Shown here: piece by piece, positions 39,535 through 48,136 of the stretch
Layout of the letters: each line of letters opens with the position of its first letter
Numbering within the stretch: position 1 is the first letter of the stretch
DNA from: Patescibacteria group bacterium UBA6805
GTDB taxonomy: Bacteria > Patescibacteriota > Minisyncoccia > Minisyncoccales > Minisyncoccaceae
Assembly (NCBI GenBank): GCA_002452735.1
Contig: DKFD01000011.1
Coordinates: forward strand, 52,506-116,505
Direction: 5' to 3'
DNA length: 64,000 nt
Program-made: the position numbers and the translations under genes
The notes under the pieces: model-generated
Told to the model about the DNA's origin: nothing
The model's database searches: none
The model's input: the letters and a program-made list of their open reading frames with translations, nothing else

Positions 39535-40404
39535 TTAGAATGTTTTTACGCTTTTCACTATTTTGTCTATTATCTCATCAAGGTCAAAGGTTTCACGTTC
39601 TGCCTCGCAATTGCTCTTATCGGGGTCGTCGTAGTTATAGCACTGGGGATAGCGCAATACGAAATTGGCGCTGATGATTTTTCCTTCTTTGAGGGTTGAA
39701 TAAGCGTACTCGGTGTAGGTTGAACCGGCCGCTCCTTCGCTCATTGCCCGAATGCAATAAACGCTGTTGTTAATGGTTTTTTGCATTATTCTCAAAGGAA
39801 AGCTGCTTTCCAGCGGGGTTTCTTGGCAAATCAGTTCGCCTTCGGTTTCAATGATTTCCGGAGGCCACTCGGCAACGGAGATATATTGGGCTGGTAATTT
39901 TTCCGGATATTGGAATTCCACGCTTGGGGAGCTGAATATGTTCCAAGCGTCCTCGTAAGAACCGACAGCCGCGCTGATAATGAGCCAGCGGCCATCGTTT
40001 TTTTCAACGCTCAGGGCCACGCGGCGTTTTATCGTTGTTTCTCCCGTGCTCGTCATCTCAATTATGTATCCCTGGACCAAGTATGCGTCATCAGAGATTT
40101 TTTCAACTTCATCAATTTCTATTCTGTCCGGCCAAGGGCTTGAGGTAAGACGGCCTAGGGCTTTCGAGGGGTCGTTTTTCCATTCTGCGAGCAGGCTTGG
40201 TGCCACGAAATCCTTGTAATTCTGTTCCAAGCTTTGGCTGATGATTTCCTGAGGAGCGAGCAGGGAAACGTTTTTCAGAACATTTCCGAATTCTTCAACC
40301 ACGTTCCTGACGGCGGTTTCGTTCCGCTTTTCTTGATTGCTCCAAAGACATGCGCCACCGATGGCGATTGCCAATACAAGAATGATTAATAATTTTTTGT
40401 TCAT
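39535..40404 (-). CDS. Membrane-anchored protein of unknown function
   Basis: A 289-aa protein with an N-terminal hydrophobic helix (about 4-20, LLIILVLAIAIGGACLW) that should act as an uncleaved anchor or signal peptide; the Cys after GGA is not in a classical lipobox. The exported part is mixed alpha/beta with four Cys, including CIRAM and RYPQCYNYDDPDKSNCEAE. It contains a segment like those that assess ligand-binding SnoaL/NTF2-type folds (DAYLVQGYIIEMTSTGET...RRVALSVEKNDGRWLI), but the match is too loose for a call. It lies 4 nt before the HD gene and 10 nt after a small membrane ORF. Confidence 0.65.
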   Translation of the reverse strand: MNKKLLIILVLAIAIGGACLWSNQEKRNETAVRNVVEEFGNVLKNVSLLAPQEIISQSLEQNYKDFVAPSLLAEWKNDPSKALGRLTSSPWPDRIEIDEVEKISDDAYLVQGYIIEMTSTGETTIKRRVALSVEKNDGRWLIISAAVGSYEDAWNIFSSPSVEFQYPEKLPAQYISVAEWPPEIIETEGELICQETPLESSFPLRIMQKTINNSVYCIRAMSEGAAGSTYTEYAYSTLKEGKIISANFVLRYPQCYNYDDPDKSNCEAERETFDLDEIIDKIVKSVKTF

Positions 40405-40414
40405 GTTGAATGTT

Positions 40415-40564
40415 TTACTTAGATTCGAAATCCGCCCAAAAAGACAATATTCCCAGAGCCAAAAATAGCGTCGCTTTCAGCCAGTTCTGTTCCTGCAGGG
40501 CTTCGATTAAAGCGATTCCGAAAAAGATTACGAATACCGCTAAATTTGTAAATTTTATTTTCAT
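40415..40564 (-). CDS. 49-aa small membrane protein
   Basis: A short ORF of 49 codons plus stop, begun MKIKFTNLAV and ended ADFESK. Two hydrophobic segments (about residues 8-20 and 31-44) flank EALQEQNWLK, suggesting a small helical hairpin in the membrane. It fits exactly between tRNA-Ser(GCT), 26 nt upstream, and the 289-aa gene, 10 nt downstream. The absence of other coding capacity in this gap and the biased hydrophobic composition support it. No family is recognised. Confidence 0.5.
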   Translation of the reverse strand: MKIKFTNLAVFVIFFGIALIEALQEQNWLKATLFLALGILSFWADFESK

Positions 40565-40590
40565 ATCTTTATTTCAATGAGTTTTATCGG

Positions 40591-40678
40591 CGGAGAGGGA
40601 GGGATTCGAACCCTCGAGCCGTTTTCACAGCTAACACCTTAGCAGGGTGCCCCATTCGACCAACTCTGGCACCTCTCC
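40591..40678 (-). tRNA. tRNA-Ser(GCT)
   Basis: Class II tRNA. Acceptor GGAGAGG/CCTCTCC, anticodon loop CTGCTAA giving GCT on stem GCACC/GGTGT, long variable arm, discriminator G, no encoded CCA. Confidence 0.93.
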
Positions 40679-40691
40679 ATATAAGTAAGTC

Positions 40692-40720
40692 ATTCTATCC
40701 GAAAAAATCACCAAGGTCAA
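40692..40720 (-). promoter_or_regulatory. Promoter of tRNA-Ser(GCT) unit
   Basis: On the minus strand TTGACC (40720-40715), 17-nt spacer, TAGAAT (40697-40692), 13 nt before the tRNA 5' end. It overlaps the end of the comF-like gene. Confidence 0.7.
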
Positions 40721-41307
40721 TGTTTGGCTACGACCAGGCCGAACACTTCTTTGGCCTGATTTTGCTTCAATGTCTCGGCCAGTTTTTCCATTACAAAAAC
40801 GTCGTAAACAATGTCCAGAACCAGGACGCTTTTATCCTTTGTCTGGTCAGGATTTTCCATTAAAGGTGCTTTCAGTTTTTCCGAAATCAATTTCGCCACT
40901 TCTTTTGTTTTGTTAAAACCCGTTCTTTTTTCCTCTTTCTTGTCGATGGGGCGGGGGAAGACGACGAAATCAGGAAATCGGTTCTTTTCCAGCAGAAAGA
41001 AATGTGTTAAAATTATCAAAGCCAAAGGCATTGAAAGCTCTTTGATTGAGTTAAAGGAATTGATGGTTTTTTTCAAGACGTTTTGGTTCAGGTCAGCCGA
41101 GACAAAGAGCCCGTCAAGAAAGGACGAAGGGCATTCCGGGCATTTGAAAACACCTTTGTTTTTTCCGCAGAGACAGCGCTGAAAAGGGTTTATTTCCATC
41201 AAAGAAAAGCAGTCCTCGCACAAATGAGAACCCTTTCTCTGGCAGACCAGGCAGGTTTTGGGGAAAAGCAGGTCCAGTAAATAATCAAGGGCTTGTTTCG
41301 TTAACAT
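40717..41307 (-). CDS. comF: ComF-like phosphoribosyltransferase-fold protein
   Basis: A 196-aa member of the ComF/GntX group, which in naturally competent bacteria is needed for DNA uptake. The N-terminal zinc-ribbon part has CLVCQRKGSHLCEDC, then RCLCG and CPEC. The C-terminal PRTase part contains KRTGFNKTKEVAKLI, matching the RGFNQ block. The PRPP-binding motif, usually (V/L)VDDVxTTG, reads VLDIVYDVF, so both the acidic pair and the TTG are altered and PRPP binding is doubtful. It is divergent from the pilus operon, which fits a pilus-linked DNA-uptake function, as inference. Confidence 0.8.
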   Translation of the reverse strand: MLTKQALDYLLDLLFPKTCLVCQRKGSHLCEDCFSLMEINPFQRCLCGKNKGVFKCPECPSSFLDGLFVSADLNQNVLKKTINSFNSIKELSMPLALIILTHFFLLEKNRFPDFVVFPRPIDKKEEKRTGFNKTKEVAKLISEKLKAPLMENPDQTKDKSVLVLDIVYDVFVMEKLAETLKQNQAKEVFGLVVAKH

Positions 41308-41367
41308 CTTGTGCTATAATTATATTACGAATTCAAATTTTGACAATTCCTTTTTGAAAAAAATAAT
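41293..41367 (+). promoter_or_regulatory. Promoter region of the type IV pilus operon
   Basis: Two overlapping candidates: TTGTTT (41293-41298)-16-TATAAT (41315-41320) and TTGACA (41340-41345)-16-AATAAT (41362-41367). The second gives a leader of about 13 nt before pilM. A TATACT at 41370-41375 is a third -10-like element. Confidence 0.5.
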
Positions 41368-41385
41368 GCTATACTAATATAAAAT

Positions 41386-42462
41386 ATGCTTTTGTTTGGC
41401 AAAAGAAAAAATCAATTCGGCCTAGGAATTGACATAGGGACAAAAGGAATAAAAATTGTTGAAATTTCAAAGAAAAAAAACAGGATTGTTTTGGAAAATT
41501 ACGGGGAAATTAATTTGGATGTGGCTGGCAAGCAGTTTTTCAGGTATTTTGACAAAAATACGCTTAATCCGTCAATTGAAAATATCACTCGGGCGATCAG
41601 GGCGATTTTGTCCGAATCGGCCATAAAGACGGAGAAAGCGGTTTTTTCTTTGCCCGACTTCGCCACATTTTTCATTACTTTTGAATTACCCACGATGACC
41701 AAAAAAGAATTGAACAGCGCGGTTGGCTTCGAGGCCAGGAAATATATTCCCTTGCCTTTGTCCGAAGTGGTTCTGGATTGGCAGGCGTTTAACAGGGACA
41801 CGAAAGGGGGAATGAACAGAATATTAATGATGGCCATTCCCAAAGTCTTGGTTGAGCATTACAAGCACATCGCTGAACAATCCGGATTGGAGTTGGTTGC
41901 TTTGGAGGCGGAGGCAGTGGCCCTGAAAAGAGCCCTTATTAAAGACACAGATCCGATTTCCTGTCTTGTAGAAATCGGATTTCAAAGTACCAACGTCACT
42001 ATCGTGGACAGCGGCCTCATTAAGACGAGTTTTAGTTTTGATATTGCTGGAAAAGATTTGACCCTGACCTTGGCTGAAACGCTGGGTCTGGATTTCGGGG
42101 TAGCGGAGAATTTAAAAATTAAAAACGGACTGTCTTCGGAAAACAACGAAGGGGTCACGGTTTTGGCCTCGGTTTTGACTTTAATTGTTGAAAAGGTGAA
42201 GAAGGTAATCAGGGACTTCCGAGCCAAGGAAAACAAAAAAGTGGAGCAGTTGATTTTGAGCGGGGGAACGTCCAAGATGGTGGGTATCGTTGATTATTTC
42301 CAGGAAATGTTTGATTATGCGGAATTCGGGGGTATTAAAATAATCTTGGGAGAACCCTTTAATGACATTGTTTATCCGCCGATTATTGAAAAAAGGATTA
42401 AAAGGTCGGGTCCGGTTTTTGCCATTGCTTTGGGAGAGGCATTGAAAAAATTTGAAAAATAA
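41386..42462 (+). CDS. pilM: Type IV pilus assembly protein PilM
   Basis: Actin-like cytoplasmic protein that links PilN in the membrane to the pilus motor. The 358-aa protein shows the FtsA/PilM fold: GLGIDIGTKGIKIVEISKK (phosphate 1), the SAVGFEARKYIPLPLSEV domain, a second phosphate motif SCLVEIGFQSTNVTIVD (about 190-205) and LILSGGTSKM (about 289). It is the first gene of the operon, transcribed from promoter candidates just upstream, and is followed after 29 nt by the PilN-like gene. Confidence 0.93.
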   Translation: MLLFGKRKNQFGLGIDIGTKGIKIVEISKKKNRIVLENYGEINLDVAGKQFFRYFDKNTLNPSIENITRAIRAILSESAIKTEKAVFSLPDFATFFITFELPTMTKKELNSAVGFEARKYIPLPLSEVVLDWQAFNRDTKGGMNRILMMAIPKVLVEHYKHIAEQSGLELVALEAEAVALKRALIKDTDPISCLVEIGFQSTNVTIVDSGLIKTSFSFDIAGKDLTLTLAETLGLDFGVAENLKIKNGLSSENNEGVTVLASVLTLIVEKVKKVIRDFRAKENKKVEQLILSGGTSKMVGIVDYFQEMFDYAEFGGIKIILGEPFNDIVYPPIIEKRIKRSGPVFAIALGEALKKFEK

Positions 42463-42491
42463 GGGAAAATATATTAAAATTAACATAATAT

Positions 42492-43022
42492 ATGGCCATT
42501 GAAATAAAAGACAAAAAAGAAGAGGAGCGGTCAGTAGCGGGGAATATAGTGTTTTTCTTGTCTTTTCTGATACTTCTCGTTGTCGCAGGCAGTATTGCTT
42601 ATCTGCAATATATGGCTCTGCCTCAAAACGAACAGAAAATAGCCGAGCTTAACAACACCCTGTCTACACAGAAATCGGAAGAAATGAGACAACTGGAAAG
42701 TCAGGCCTATGACATAGAGAGGCTCGTCAGCGATTATAAAATCCTTTTTGAAAGCCGTCCCGAGGCGTCCAAATTTTTTGATAATTTCGAGGATTGGGTC
42801 CATCCCCAAATATATTACTCGGGATTTTCTTTAAGCTTGGAAACCCGCACCGCCGTCATGAAAGGAAGCGTCAGCGACTTCAAGCCCATAATACAGCAAA
42901 TCAAGATTTTCAGAGGCCAGGATTTAATTGAAAGCTTCCAGGTTTCCAATGTTAAGTTGTCCGGCACCGATGGAGTCGATTTCGACTTATCCATTGTTTT
43001 AAAAGCGGAATTATTTAAATAA
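42492..43022 (+). CDS. pilN: PilN-like pilus alignment protein
   Basis: A 176-aa bitopic membrane protein: short cytoplasmic N-terminus (MAIEIKDKKEEER, which would bind PilM), one membrane helix (about 18-38), a coiled coil (about 45-85) and a small periplasm-like domain. Sequence similarity to PilN is low, as usual, so the call rests on topology and on the place between pilM and pilO. The expected N-terminal INLLP PilM-binding motif is not seen. It ends 2 nt before pilO. Confidence 0.75.
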   Translation: MAIEIKDKKEEERSVAGNIVFFLSFLILLVVAGSIAYLQYMALPQNEQKIAELNNTLSTQKSEEMRQLESQAYDIERLVSDYKILFESRPEASKFFDNFEDWVHPQIYYSGFSLSLETRTAVMKGSVSDFKPIIQQIKIFRGQDLIESFQVSNVKLSGTDGVDFDLSIVLKAELFK

Positions 43023-43024
43023 TT

Positions 43025-43681
43025 ATGCAATACAAAAAACCACAACCAGTTTTCATTCTTTCCTTTCTTTTTCTTGTCGGCGCCGTAGCCCTCGGCTATT
43101 ATCTGTTTTTGCCGAAATACAAAAAATTTAACGAACAGAAAAGCGAAATCGTCAGATTGAATGGCTCAATTGAGCTTAAAAACAATTACGAAAGCAAGAT
43201 TAATGAAATAGGCCAGAAATTGAAAGATGTTGACTGGGAAGGAAAAAGGGGAAAGATAGAGATTAATTTTGACTCTACCCCGTTCTTTTTGCCCAAAACC
43301 GAAATATTTTTCAGAGATATGGTTTCCAGAAGCGGGATGAGCTTTACAAGTATCGCTTTCAGCTCGGCGACTTTGGCCAAGGGGACGTCTCAGCAAGGGC
43401 AGGGAGAAAGCAACGCAAAGACCAAAGAAGAACTTAAGTCCCAGGAAACAACCCAGACTCAAGTCGGAGCCACCGGAAGCACTTTTTCCGCAATCAAGGG
43501 GCCTGTCAACAAAGTGCCTTTCGCCCTGGTCGTCAGCGGCAGCTACCAGGCTTTTAAGCGCTTGCTTGAAAATTTTGAGAAACAAGCATTTTTGATTTCA
43601 GTCAAAACAATCACCCTCAACGCGCCTGAAGCTGACGGTACTGTTTCCTTCTCCGTTGCTGGCGAGGTTTATTCATATTAA
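43025..43681 (+). CDS. pilO: PilO-like pilus alignment protein
   Basis: A 218-aa bitopic protein with a membrane helix (about 10-30, FILSFLFLVGAVALGYYLFL), a coiled coil (about 35-70) and a C-terminal ferredoxin-like domain (about 150-215). PilO forms heterodimers with PilN around the motor. A Gln/Thr/Ser-rich linker (about 118-150) is longer than usual. Identification rests on context, topology and length. It is followed 11 nt later by a small membrane protein in the position that pilP occupies in other bacteria. Confidence 0.75.
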   Translation: MQYKKPQPVFILSFLFLVGAVALGYYLFLPKYKKFNEQKSEIVRLNGSIELKNNYESKINEIGQKLKDVDWEGKRGKIEINFDSTPFFLPKTEIFFRDMVSRSGMSFTSIAFSSATLAKGTSQQGQGESNAKTKEELKSQETTQTQVGATGSTFSAIKGPVNKVPFALVVSGSYQAFKRLLENFEKQAFLISVKTITLNAPEADGTVSFSVAGEVYSY

Positions 43682-43692
43682 GTTTAAAATAC

Positions 43693-43980
43693 ATGGACAT
43701 ATACGTTGAAAAAAAAATAAGTTTTGAAAAAATCGGCCCGTTCATTCTCTTAGTTGTAATAATTTTGGGTATTTTCTTCGTTTTCAAATATTTTACCAAA
43801 AACACGGGAACGGAATCTTTTACAGTGACATTGCCCGTACCGAACATTGATTATTCTTTTTTAACCTCCCCGGATTTTGAAGCGCTTGAACCTTTCCCGG
43901 ACTACCCGTCCTTCAGGGAAGACGAGGGCGTGACGGCGACTCCGGGAAGAACTAATCCTTTTACGCCAATTTCTCAATAA
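43693..43980 (+). CDS. 95-aa membrane protein in the PilP position
   Basis: A small bitopic protein with a membrane helix at about residues 14-33 (IGPFILLVVIILGIFFVFKY) and an extracellular segment rich in Pro, Asp, Glu and Phe that ends TNPFTPISQ. No lipobox and no PilP-like beta-domain are present. Its location between pilO and pilB and the low-complexity acidic exterior suggest it replaces PilP as a short connector; CPR bacteria have no outer-membrane secretin for a PilP to contact. No homologue is recognised. Confidence 0.6.
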   Translation: MDIYVEKKISFEKIGPFILLVVIILGIFFVFKYFTKNTGTESFTVTLPVPNIDYSFLTSPDFEALEPFPDYPSFREDEGVTATPGRTNPFTPISQ

Positions 43981-43992
43981 ATAATCAAAAAC

Positions 43993-45729
43993 ATGGTTTT
44001 TATACAAAAATTAATTGAGAAAAAAATAATTGACGAAAAAAAAGCCAAGGGGCTGGAAGACGGCCTTAAAGCATTTGAAGGTTCTGAAGAGGATTTTTTA
44101 TTAAAAAATAAAGTGATAGATGAGAAAGGGCTGAACAAAATAAAGTCGGAGATTTTCAAAACGGAATTTTTCTCTGGTTCCGAGACAATGGAAATTCCCA
44201 ATGATGTCTTATCTATGGTTCCCGAAGAATCCGCCCGTTTCTATAAGATTATGCCCTTGAGTATTAAAGAGGGGTCCCTAGAGGTGGGCATAGTTGACCC
44301 CGAGGATATAAAAGCCAGGGAAGCGGTTGATTTTATCGCCAGAAAAAGCAATCTCAACTGCAAAATTTACCTTATCAATGAAAGAATTTTCAATGTTTTT
44401 TTAAAGCAATACAGAAACATTAAAGAAGAAGTGGGCAAGGCCTTGAGCGCCCTGGAAACCGAAATGGGCGGGGAAGCCGACGTTGAGCTTTTTGCTTTTG
44501 ATAAAAAACCGACCCAGGAAAGACTGACCGAGGAAGCGCCGATTATTAAAATGGTGGCCGTTATTTTAAGGCATGCTGTTGACGGGAATGCTTCGGATAT
44601 TCACATTGAGCCCGAGGAAAAACAACTGAGAATTCGTTTCAGGATGGACGGAACCCTTTATGCCTCCCTTTATCTGCCGATTCATACCCATCCTTCAATT
44701 GTGGCGAGAATCAAAATACTTTCAAACTTAAGGATTGACGAGACGAGAGTTCCCCAGGACGGAAGGTTCTCGGCCAGAATTGAAAATAAAAATATCGATT
44801 TCAGGGTTTCAACCCTGCCCACCAAGCTGGGAGAAAAAGTGGTAATCAGGGTGCTTGATCCGACCGAGGGCCTAAGAAGCTATCAGGAGATAGGATTGGT
44901 CAGCACCAATTTAAAATGGCTGAGAGAGGCCATTACCAGGCCTTTCGGGCTGATTCTGGCCACTGGTCCGACTGGTTCCGGAAAAACCACCACCTTATAC
45001 GCCGTTCTTCAGGAGCTGAATAAGCCGGAAGTGAACATAGTCACCCTGGAAGACCCGATAGAATATTTCATGAAAGGAATAAATCAATCCCAAGTCAGGC
45101 CTGAGATCGGTTACGACTTCAGCCAGGGATTGAGGCATGTGGTAAGACAGGACCCTGATATTATCATGGTGGGAGAGGTGAGAGATGAAGAGTCGGCTTC
45201 ATTGGTTACCCATGCCGCCCTAACGGGTCATATTGTTTTATCAACTCTTCATACCAACAATGCAGTCGGTATTATTCCCAGGCTGATAGACATGAAAATC
45301 AAGCCGTTTCTTTTGCCGGCCACTTTAAATATCGGCGTTGCCCAAAGGCTGGCACAGCGCCTCTGCCCTTATTGCAGGGAAAAAGTAAGGCCCAATAAAG
45401 AAATCGAAAAATTAATAGCGAGGGAAATCAGCAGTTTGTCCGAAGACGCCAGGAAAGACCTTAGTATCCCCAGCTCGATATATGTTTATAAGGCCAAGGG
45501 TTGTCCCAAATGCAACATGAAGGGAGAAAAAGGCAGGATTGGCGTATTTGAAGTTTTGAAAATGACTCCCGAGCTGGAAAAGATTGTTATTGATGATCCA
45601 ACGGAAATGAGAATCGCCCAAGAAGCTAAAAGGCAGGGAATGATTACCATGAGACAAGACGCGATTATCAAAGCCGTTAACGGCGATGTTTCCATAGAAG
45701 AAGTGTTTAGGGTTTCCGAAGAATATTAA
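43993..45729 (+). CDS. pilB: Pilus assembly ATPase PilB/GspE
   Basis: Hexameric ATPase that powers pilus extension. The 578-aa length is typical. The N-terminal GspE-type domain spans about 1-150 and the RecA-like ATPase about 190-560: Walker A is GPTGSGKTTTLYAV (about 325), the Asp box is EDPIEYF, Walker B is IIMVGEVRDEESA, and the His box LTGHIVLSTLHT is present. Four Cys of the zinc motif (CPYCREK and CPKCNMKG) are intact. It is followed by pilT after 1 nt. Confidence 0.96.
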   Translation: MVFIQKLIEKKIIDEKKAKGLEDGLKAFEGSEEDFLLKNKVIDEKGLNKIKSEIFKTEFFSGSETMEIPNDVLSMVPEESARFYKIMPLSIKEGSLEVGIVDPEDIKAREAVDFIARKSNLNCKIYLINERIFNVFLKQYRNIKEEVGKALSALETEMGGEADVELFAFDKKPTQERLTEEAPIIKMVAVILRHAVDGNASDIHIEPEEKQLRIRFRMDGTLYASLYLPIHTHPSIVARIKILSNLRIDETRVPQDGRFSARIENKNIDFRVSTLPTKLGEKVVIRVLDPTEGLRSYQEIGLVSTNLKWLREAITRPFGLILATGPTGSGKTTTLYAVLQELNKPEVNIVTLEDPIEYFMKGINQSQVRPEIGYDFSQGLRHVVRQDPDIIMVGEVRDEESASLVTHAALTGHIVLSTLHTNNAVGIIPRLIDMKIKPFLLPATLNIGVAQRLAQRLCPYCREKVRPNKEIEKLIAREISSLSEDARKDLSIPSSIYVYKAKGCPKCNMKGEKGRIGVFEVLKMTPELEKIVIDDPTEMRIAQEAKRQGMITMRQDAIIKAVNGDVSIEEVFRVSEEY

Positions 45730-45730
45730 A

Positions 45731-46795
45731 ATGGACTATTTACACTACCTAAAACAACTTTTACTTTTAACGATTGAAAAAGGAGCTTCCGACCTTCATC
45801 TTTCCGCGGGGCACCCCCCCATTTTTAGGATAAACAGAAAGCTTATCCCCTTGGCCAGGGAAAACCCGCTGACCCCCGAAGACGCAAAGAGGTTATGCTT
45901 TTCCCTGATGAACGAACAACAAATCAAAAGATTTTTAGAAGAAAAAGAAACAGATTTTTCATATAATTTTGAGGAAAAAGGAAGATTCCGCATCAATATT
46001 TTTCATCAAATGGGCAATGTTTCCGCTTCCATGCGCTTGGTCTCGAACCACATAAGGTCAATTGACGAACTGAACCTGCCCATCCAGATTTATAGATTCT
46101 GCAAGAATGTTCAGGGTTTTATTCTGATTACCGGCCCTTCCAGCCATGGCAAGAGCACGACTTTGGCGGCCATGATTAACGAGATAAACATGACCCGTTC
46201 CTGCCACATAATAACCATTGAAGACCCGATTGAATACATCTTTGAAGACGACAAGGCCATTATAAATCAAAGAGAACTGAATTACGACACCTTGTCTTTT
46301 CCCAGGGCCCTGAAGTCAACCTTCCGCGAAGACCCGGACGTGATTATGGTGGGGGAGATGAGAGACCCGGAAACAATCGCCACGGCCATTACCGCAGCCG
46401 AGACCGGACATTTGGTTCTTGCCACCCTGCACACCAACTCCGCTTCCCAGACCATCCATAGGATTGTGGATACTTTTTCCGGAGAACAGCAGAACCAGAT
46501 AAGAACGCAATTATCCGGTTCTCTGGCGGGAGTCATTTCCCAGAGGCTGATTCCGTCAATTGACGGGGGAGTGGTGCCGGCTTGCGAAATAATGTTTAAT
46601 ACGCCGGCCGTGTCCAATTTAATCAGGGAGAACAAGATTTATGAAATTCCTTTAGTGATAGAAACATCTTCAGACATGGGCATGGTTTCTTTGAACAGGT
46701 CGCTGGCCGAATTAATAAGGAAAAGAAAAATTACGTTTGAAGAGGCCACGATTTTTTCTCCCAGCGTAAGAGAGCTTAAAAAATTAGTAGCATAG
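45731..46795 (+). CDS. pilT: Pilus retraction ATPase PilT
   Basis: Hexameric ATPase that powers pilus retraction, giving twitching and DNA uptake. The 354-aa length is normal. The PAS-like N-domain has ASDLHLSAGHPPIFR. Walker A reads GPSSHGKSTT instead of GPTGSGKSTT, keeping the GK[ST] core; the Asp box EDPIEYIF, Walker B VIMVGEMRDPET and the TGHLVLATLHT His box are intact, and the AIRNLIRE-like motif appears as SNLIRENK. Presence of both ATPases predicts dynamic pili. Confidence 0.95.
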   Translation: MDYLHYLKQLLLLTIEKGASDLHLSAGHPPIFRINRKLIPLARENPLTPEDAKRLCFSLMNEQQIKRFLEEKETDFSYNFEEKGRFRINIFHQMGNVSASMRLVSNHIRSIDELNLPIQIYRFCKNVQGFILITGPSSHGKSTTLAAMINEINMTRSCHIITIEDPIEYIFEDDKAIINQRELNYDTLSFPRALKSTFREDPDVIMVGEMRDPETIATAITAAETGHLVLATLHTNSASQTIHRIVDTFSGEQQNQIRTQLSGSLAGVISQRLIPSIDGGVVPACEIMFNTPAVSNLIRENKIYEIPLVIETSSDMGMVSLNRSLAELIRKRKITFEEATIFSPSVRELKKLVA

Positions 46796-46805
46796 TATAG
46801 TTCGT

Positions 46806-48023
46806 ATGAAATATTTTTTTGTCGCCAAAGACCCCGGAGGGAAGCCTCAAAAAGGAACAATCGAGGCCTCTTCCAGAGAAGCGGTGCTTGACATTCTGGC
46901 CAGCCAGAATTTTTTCCCCGTTTCCATTGAAGAAGAATCCACGGGCAAGAGTTTTTTAAACAGAAAGATAACTTTTTTCGGAGGCGTTTCCCATAAAGAG
47001 GTGGTTATGTTTTCCAGGCAGCTGGCCATCATGATTGACGCCAACGTTTCGCCGTCCGAAGCTTTGGATACTTTGGCCGCTCAAACCAGAAACGCCATTT
47101 TCAAGGAGAAAATTTACAAAATAGCGGAAGACGTCAGAGGAGGAACGCTTCTTTCCAAGGCCTTCGGCAAATATCCGGAGCTTTTTTCCAATTTTTACAT
47201 AAACATGATTAAGTCGGGGGAAGTTTCCGGCGACTTGCCCAGAATTTTGGAAAGAATCGCCGAACATCTCGAAAGCGAATACGCCATTCGCTCCAAAACC
47301 ATCGGCGCCATGATTTATCCGGCCATTGTTTTGATTGTTTTCGTTTTGATTTTCGCCGTAATCATGATTTTCGTCATACCCGGACTGGTGGATATTTTGC
47401 AAGGATCGGGACACGAACTGCCCGTGGCAACAAGAATAATTATTTCCATTTCCAACATCATCAACAAATTCTGGTATTTGTTTATTCTGGGATTGGCGGG
47501 AATCGTTGCTTTTTTCGTGCTTTATCCGAAAACGGACGAGGGAAAGGAAATTATGGACAACCTGATTTTAAAGATTCCGGTTATTAACTCTTTCGTAAAA
47601 AACCTTCTTTTGGCCCGTTTTGCGGAAAATCTTTCTGCCTTGATTTCGGCGGGGATTCAGATTACGGAAGCCCTGGACGTGGTAGCGAGCCTGGTGGGCA
47701 ACAACCTTTACAAAAGGGCGATTTTGGAAACAAAAGACAGGGTGATAAAAGGGGAGGCCATCAGCAGCGTCTTGACGAATTATCCCTATATTATCTCTCC
47801 GCTTTTCGTACAAATGGTTTCCGTGGGCGAAAAAACGGGAAAACTAGACTCTTCTTTGATGAATATCGTCAGGTTTTACAAGCAGGAGTCAGAAACTTTT
47901 ATCAATTCCCTGTCCAGCATCATTGAGCCGATATTGATGGTCGGCTTGGCGGTAATGGTCGGATTTTTGGTAGCTGCCGTTATTCTGCCTATTTACCAGA
48001 TTAGCACCACCCTTCAGGAGTAA
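46806..48023 (+). CDS. pilC: Pilus platform protein PilC
   Basis: Inner-membrane platform protein that couples the ATPases to pilin insertion. The 405-aa protein has two GspF repeats (about 70-190 and 270-395) with the paired signatures FSRQLAIMIDANVSPSEAL and FAENLSALISAGIQITEAL, and three membrane helices (near 170-195, 222-242 and 375-400). The cytoplasmic N-terminus KYFFVAKDPGGKPQKG is typical. It closes the machinery part of the operon; the pilin follows after 113 nt with its own promoter. Confidence 0.95.
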   Translation: MKYFFVAKDPGGKPQKGTIEASSREAVLDILASQNFFPVSIEEESTGKSFLNRKITFFGGVSHKEVVMFSRQLAIMIDANVSPSEALDTLAAQTRNAIFKEKIYKIAEDVRGGTLLSKAFGKYPELFSNFYINMIKSGEVSGDLPRILERIAEHLESEYAIRSKTIGAMIYPAIVLIVFVLIFAVIMIFVIPGLVDILQGSGHELPVATRIIISISNIINKFWYLFILGLAGIVAFFVLYPKTDEGKEIMDNLILKIPVINSFVKNLLLARFAENLSALISAGIQITEALDVVASLVGNNLYKRAILETKDRVIKGEAISSVLTNYPYIISPLFVQMVSVGEKTGKLDSSLMNIVRFYKQESETFINSLSSIIEPILMVGLAVMVGFLVAAVILPIYQISTTLQE

Positions 48024-48028
48024 TTTAT

Positions 48029-48058
48029 TTGACAAGAATGAAGAATATCTGATAAAAT
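48029..48058 (+). promoter_or_regulatory. Promoter of the major pilin gene
   Basis: TTGACA (48029-48034), 18-nt spacer, TAAAAT (48053-48058). It gives a leader of about 70 nt that contains the stem-loop at 48079-48108 and allows pilin expression above that of the machinery. Confidence 0.7.
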
Positions 48059-48078
48059 GAATAAATAAGCATTAATCA

Positions 48079-48108
48079 ATTCAAAAGGTCGTCCATATTC
48101 TTTTGAAT
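48079..48108 (+). promoter_or_regulatory. Stem-loop in the pilin mRNA leader
   Basis: ATTCAAAAG (48079-48087) and CTTTTGAAT (48100-48108) form a 9-bp stem with a 12-nt loop beginning GTCGTCC. It lies 29 nt before the start codon and could stabilise the message or bind a regulator. Confidence 0.55.
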
Positions 48109-48136
48109 ATGAAAAATAATTTAAAAAGATATGACT

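Noticed and set aside
39535..40404. Lipoprotein assignment for the 289-aa protein
   Set aside because: The Cys at about residue 19 follows GGA without a hydrophobic residue at -3, so it does not fit a lipobox.
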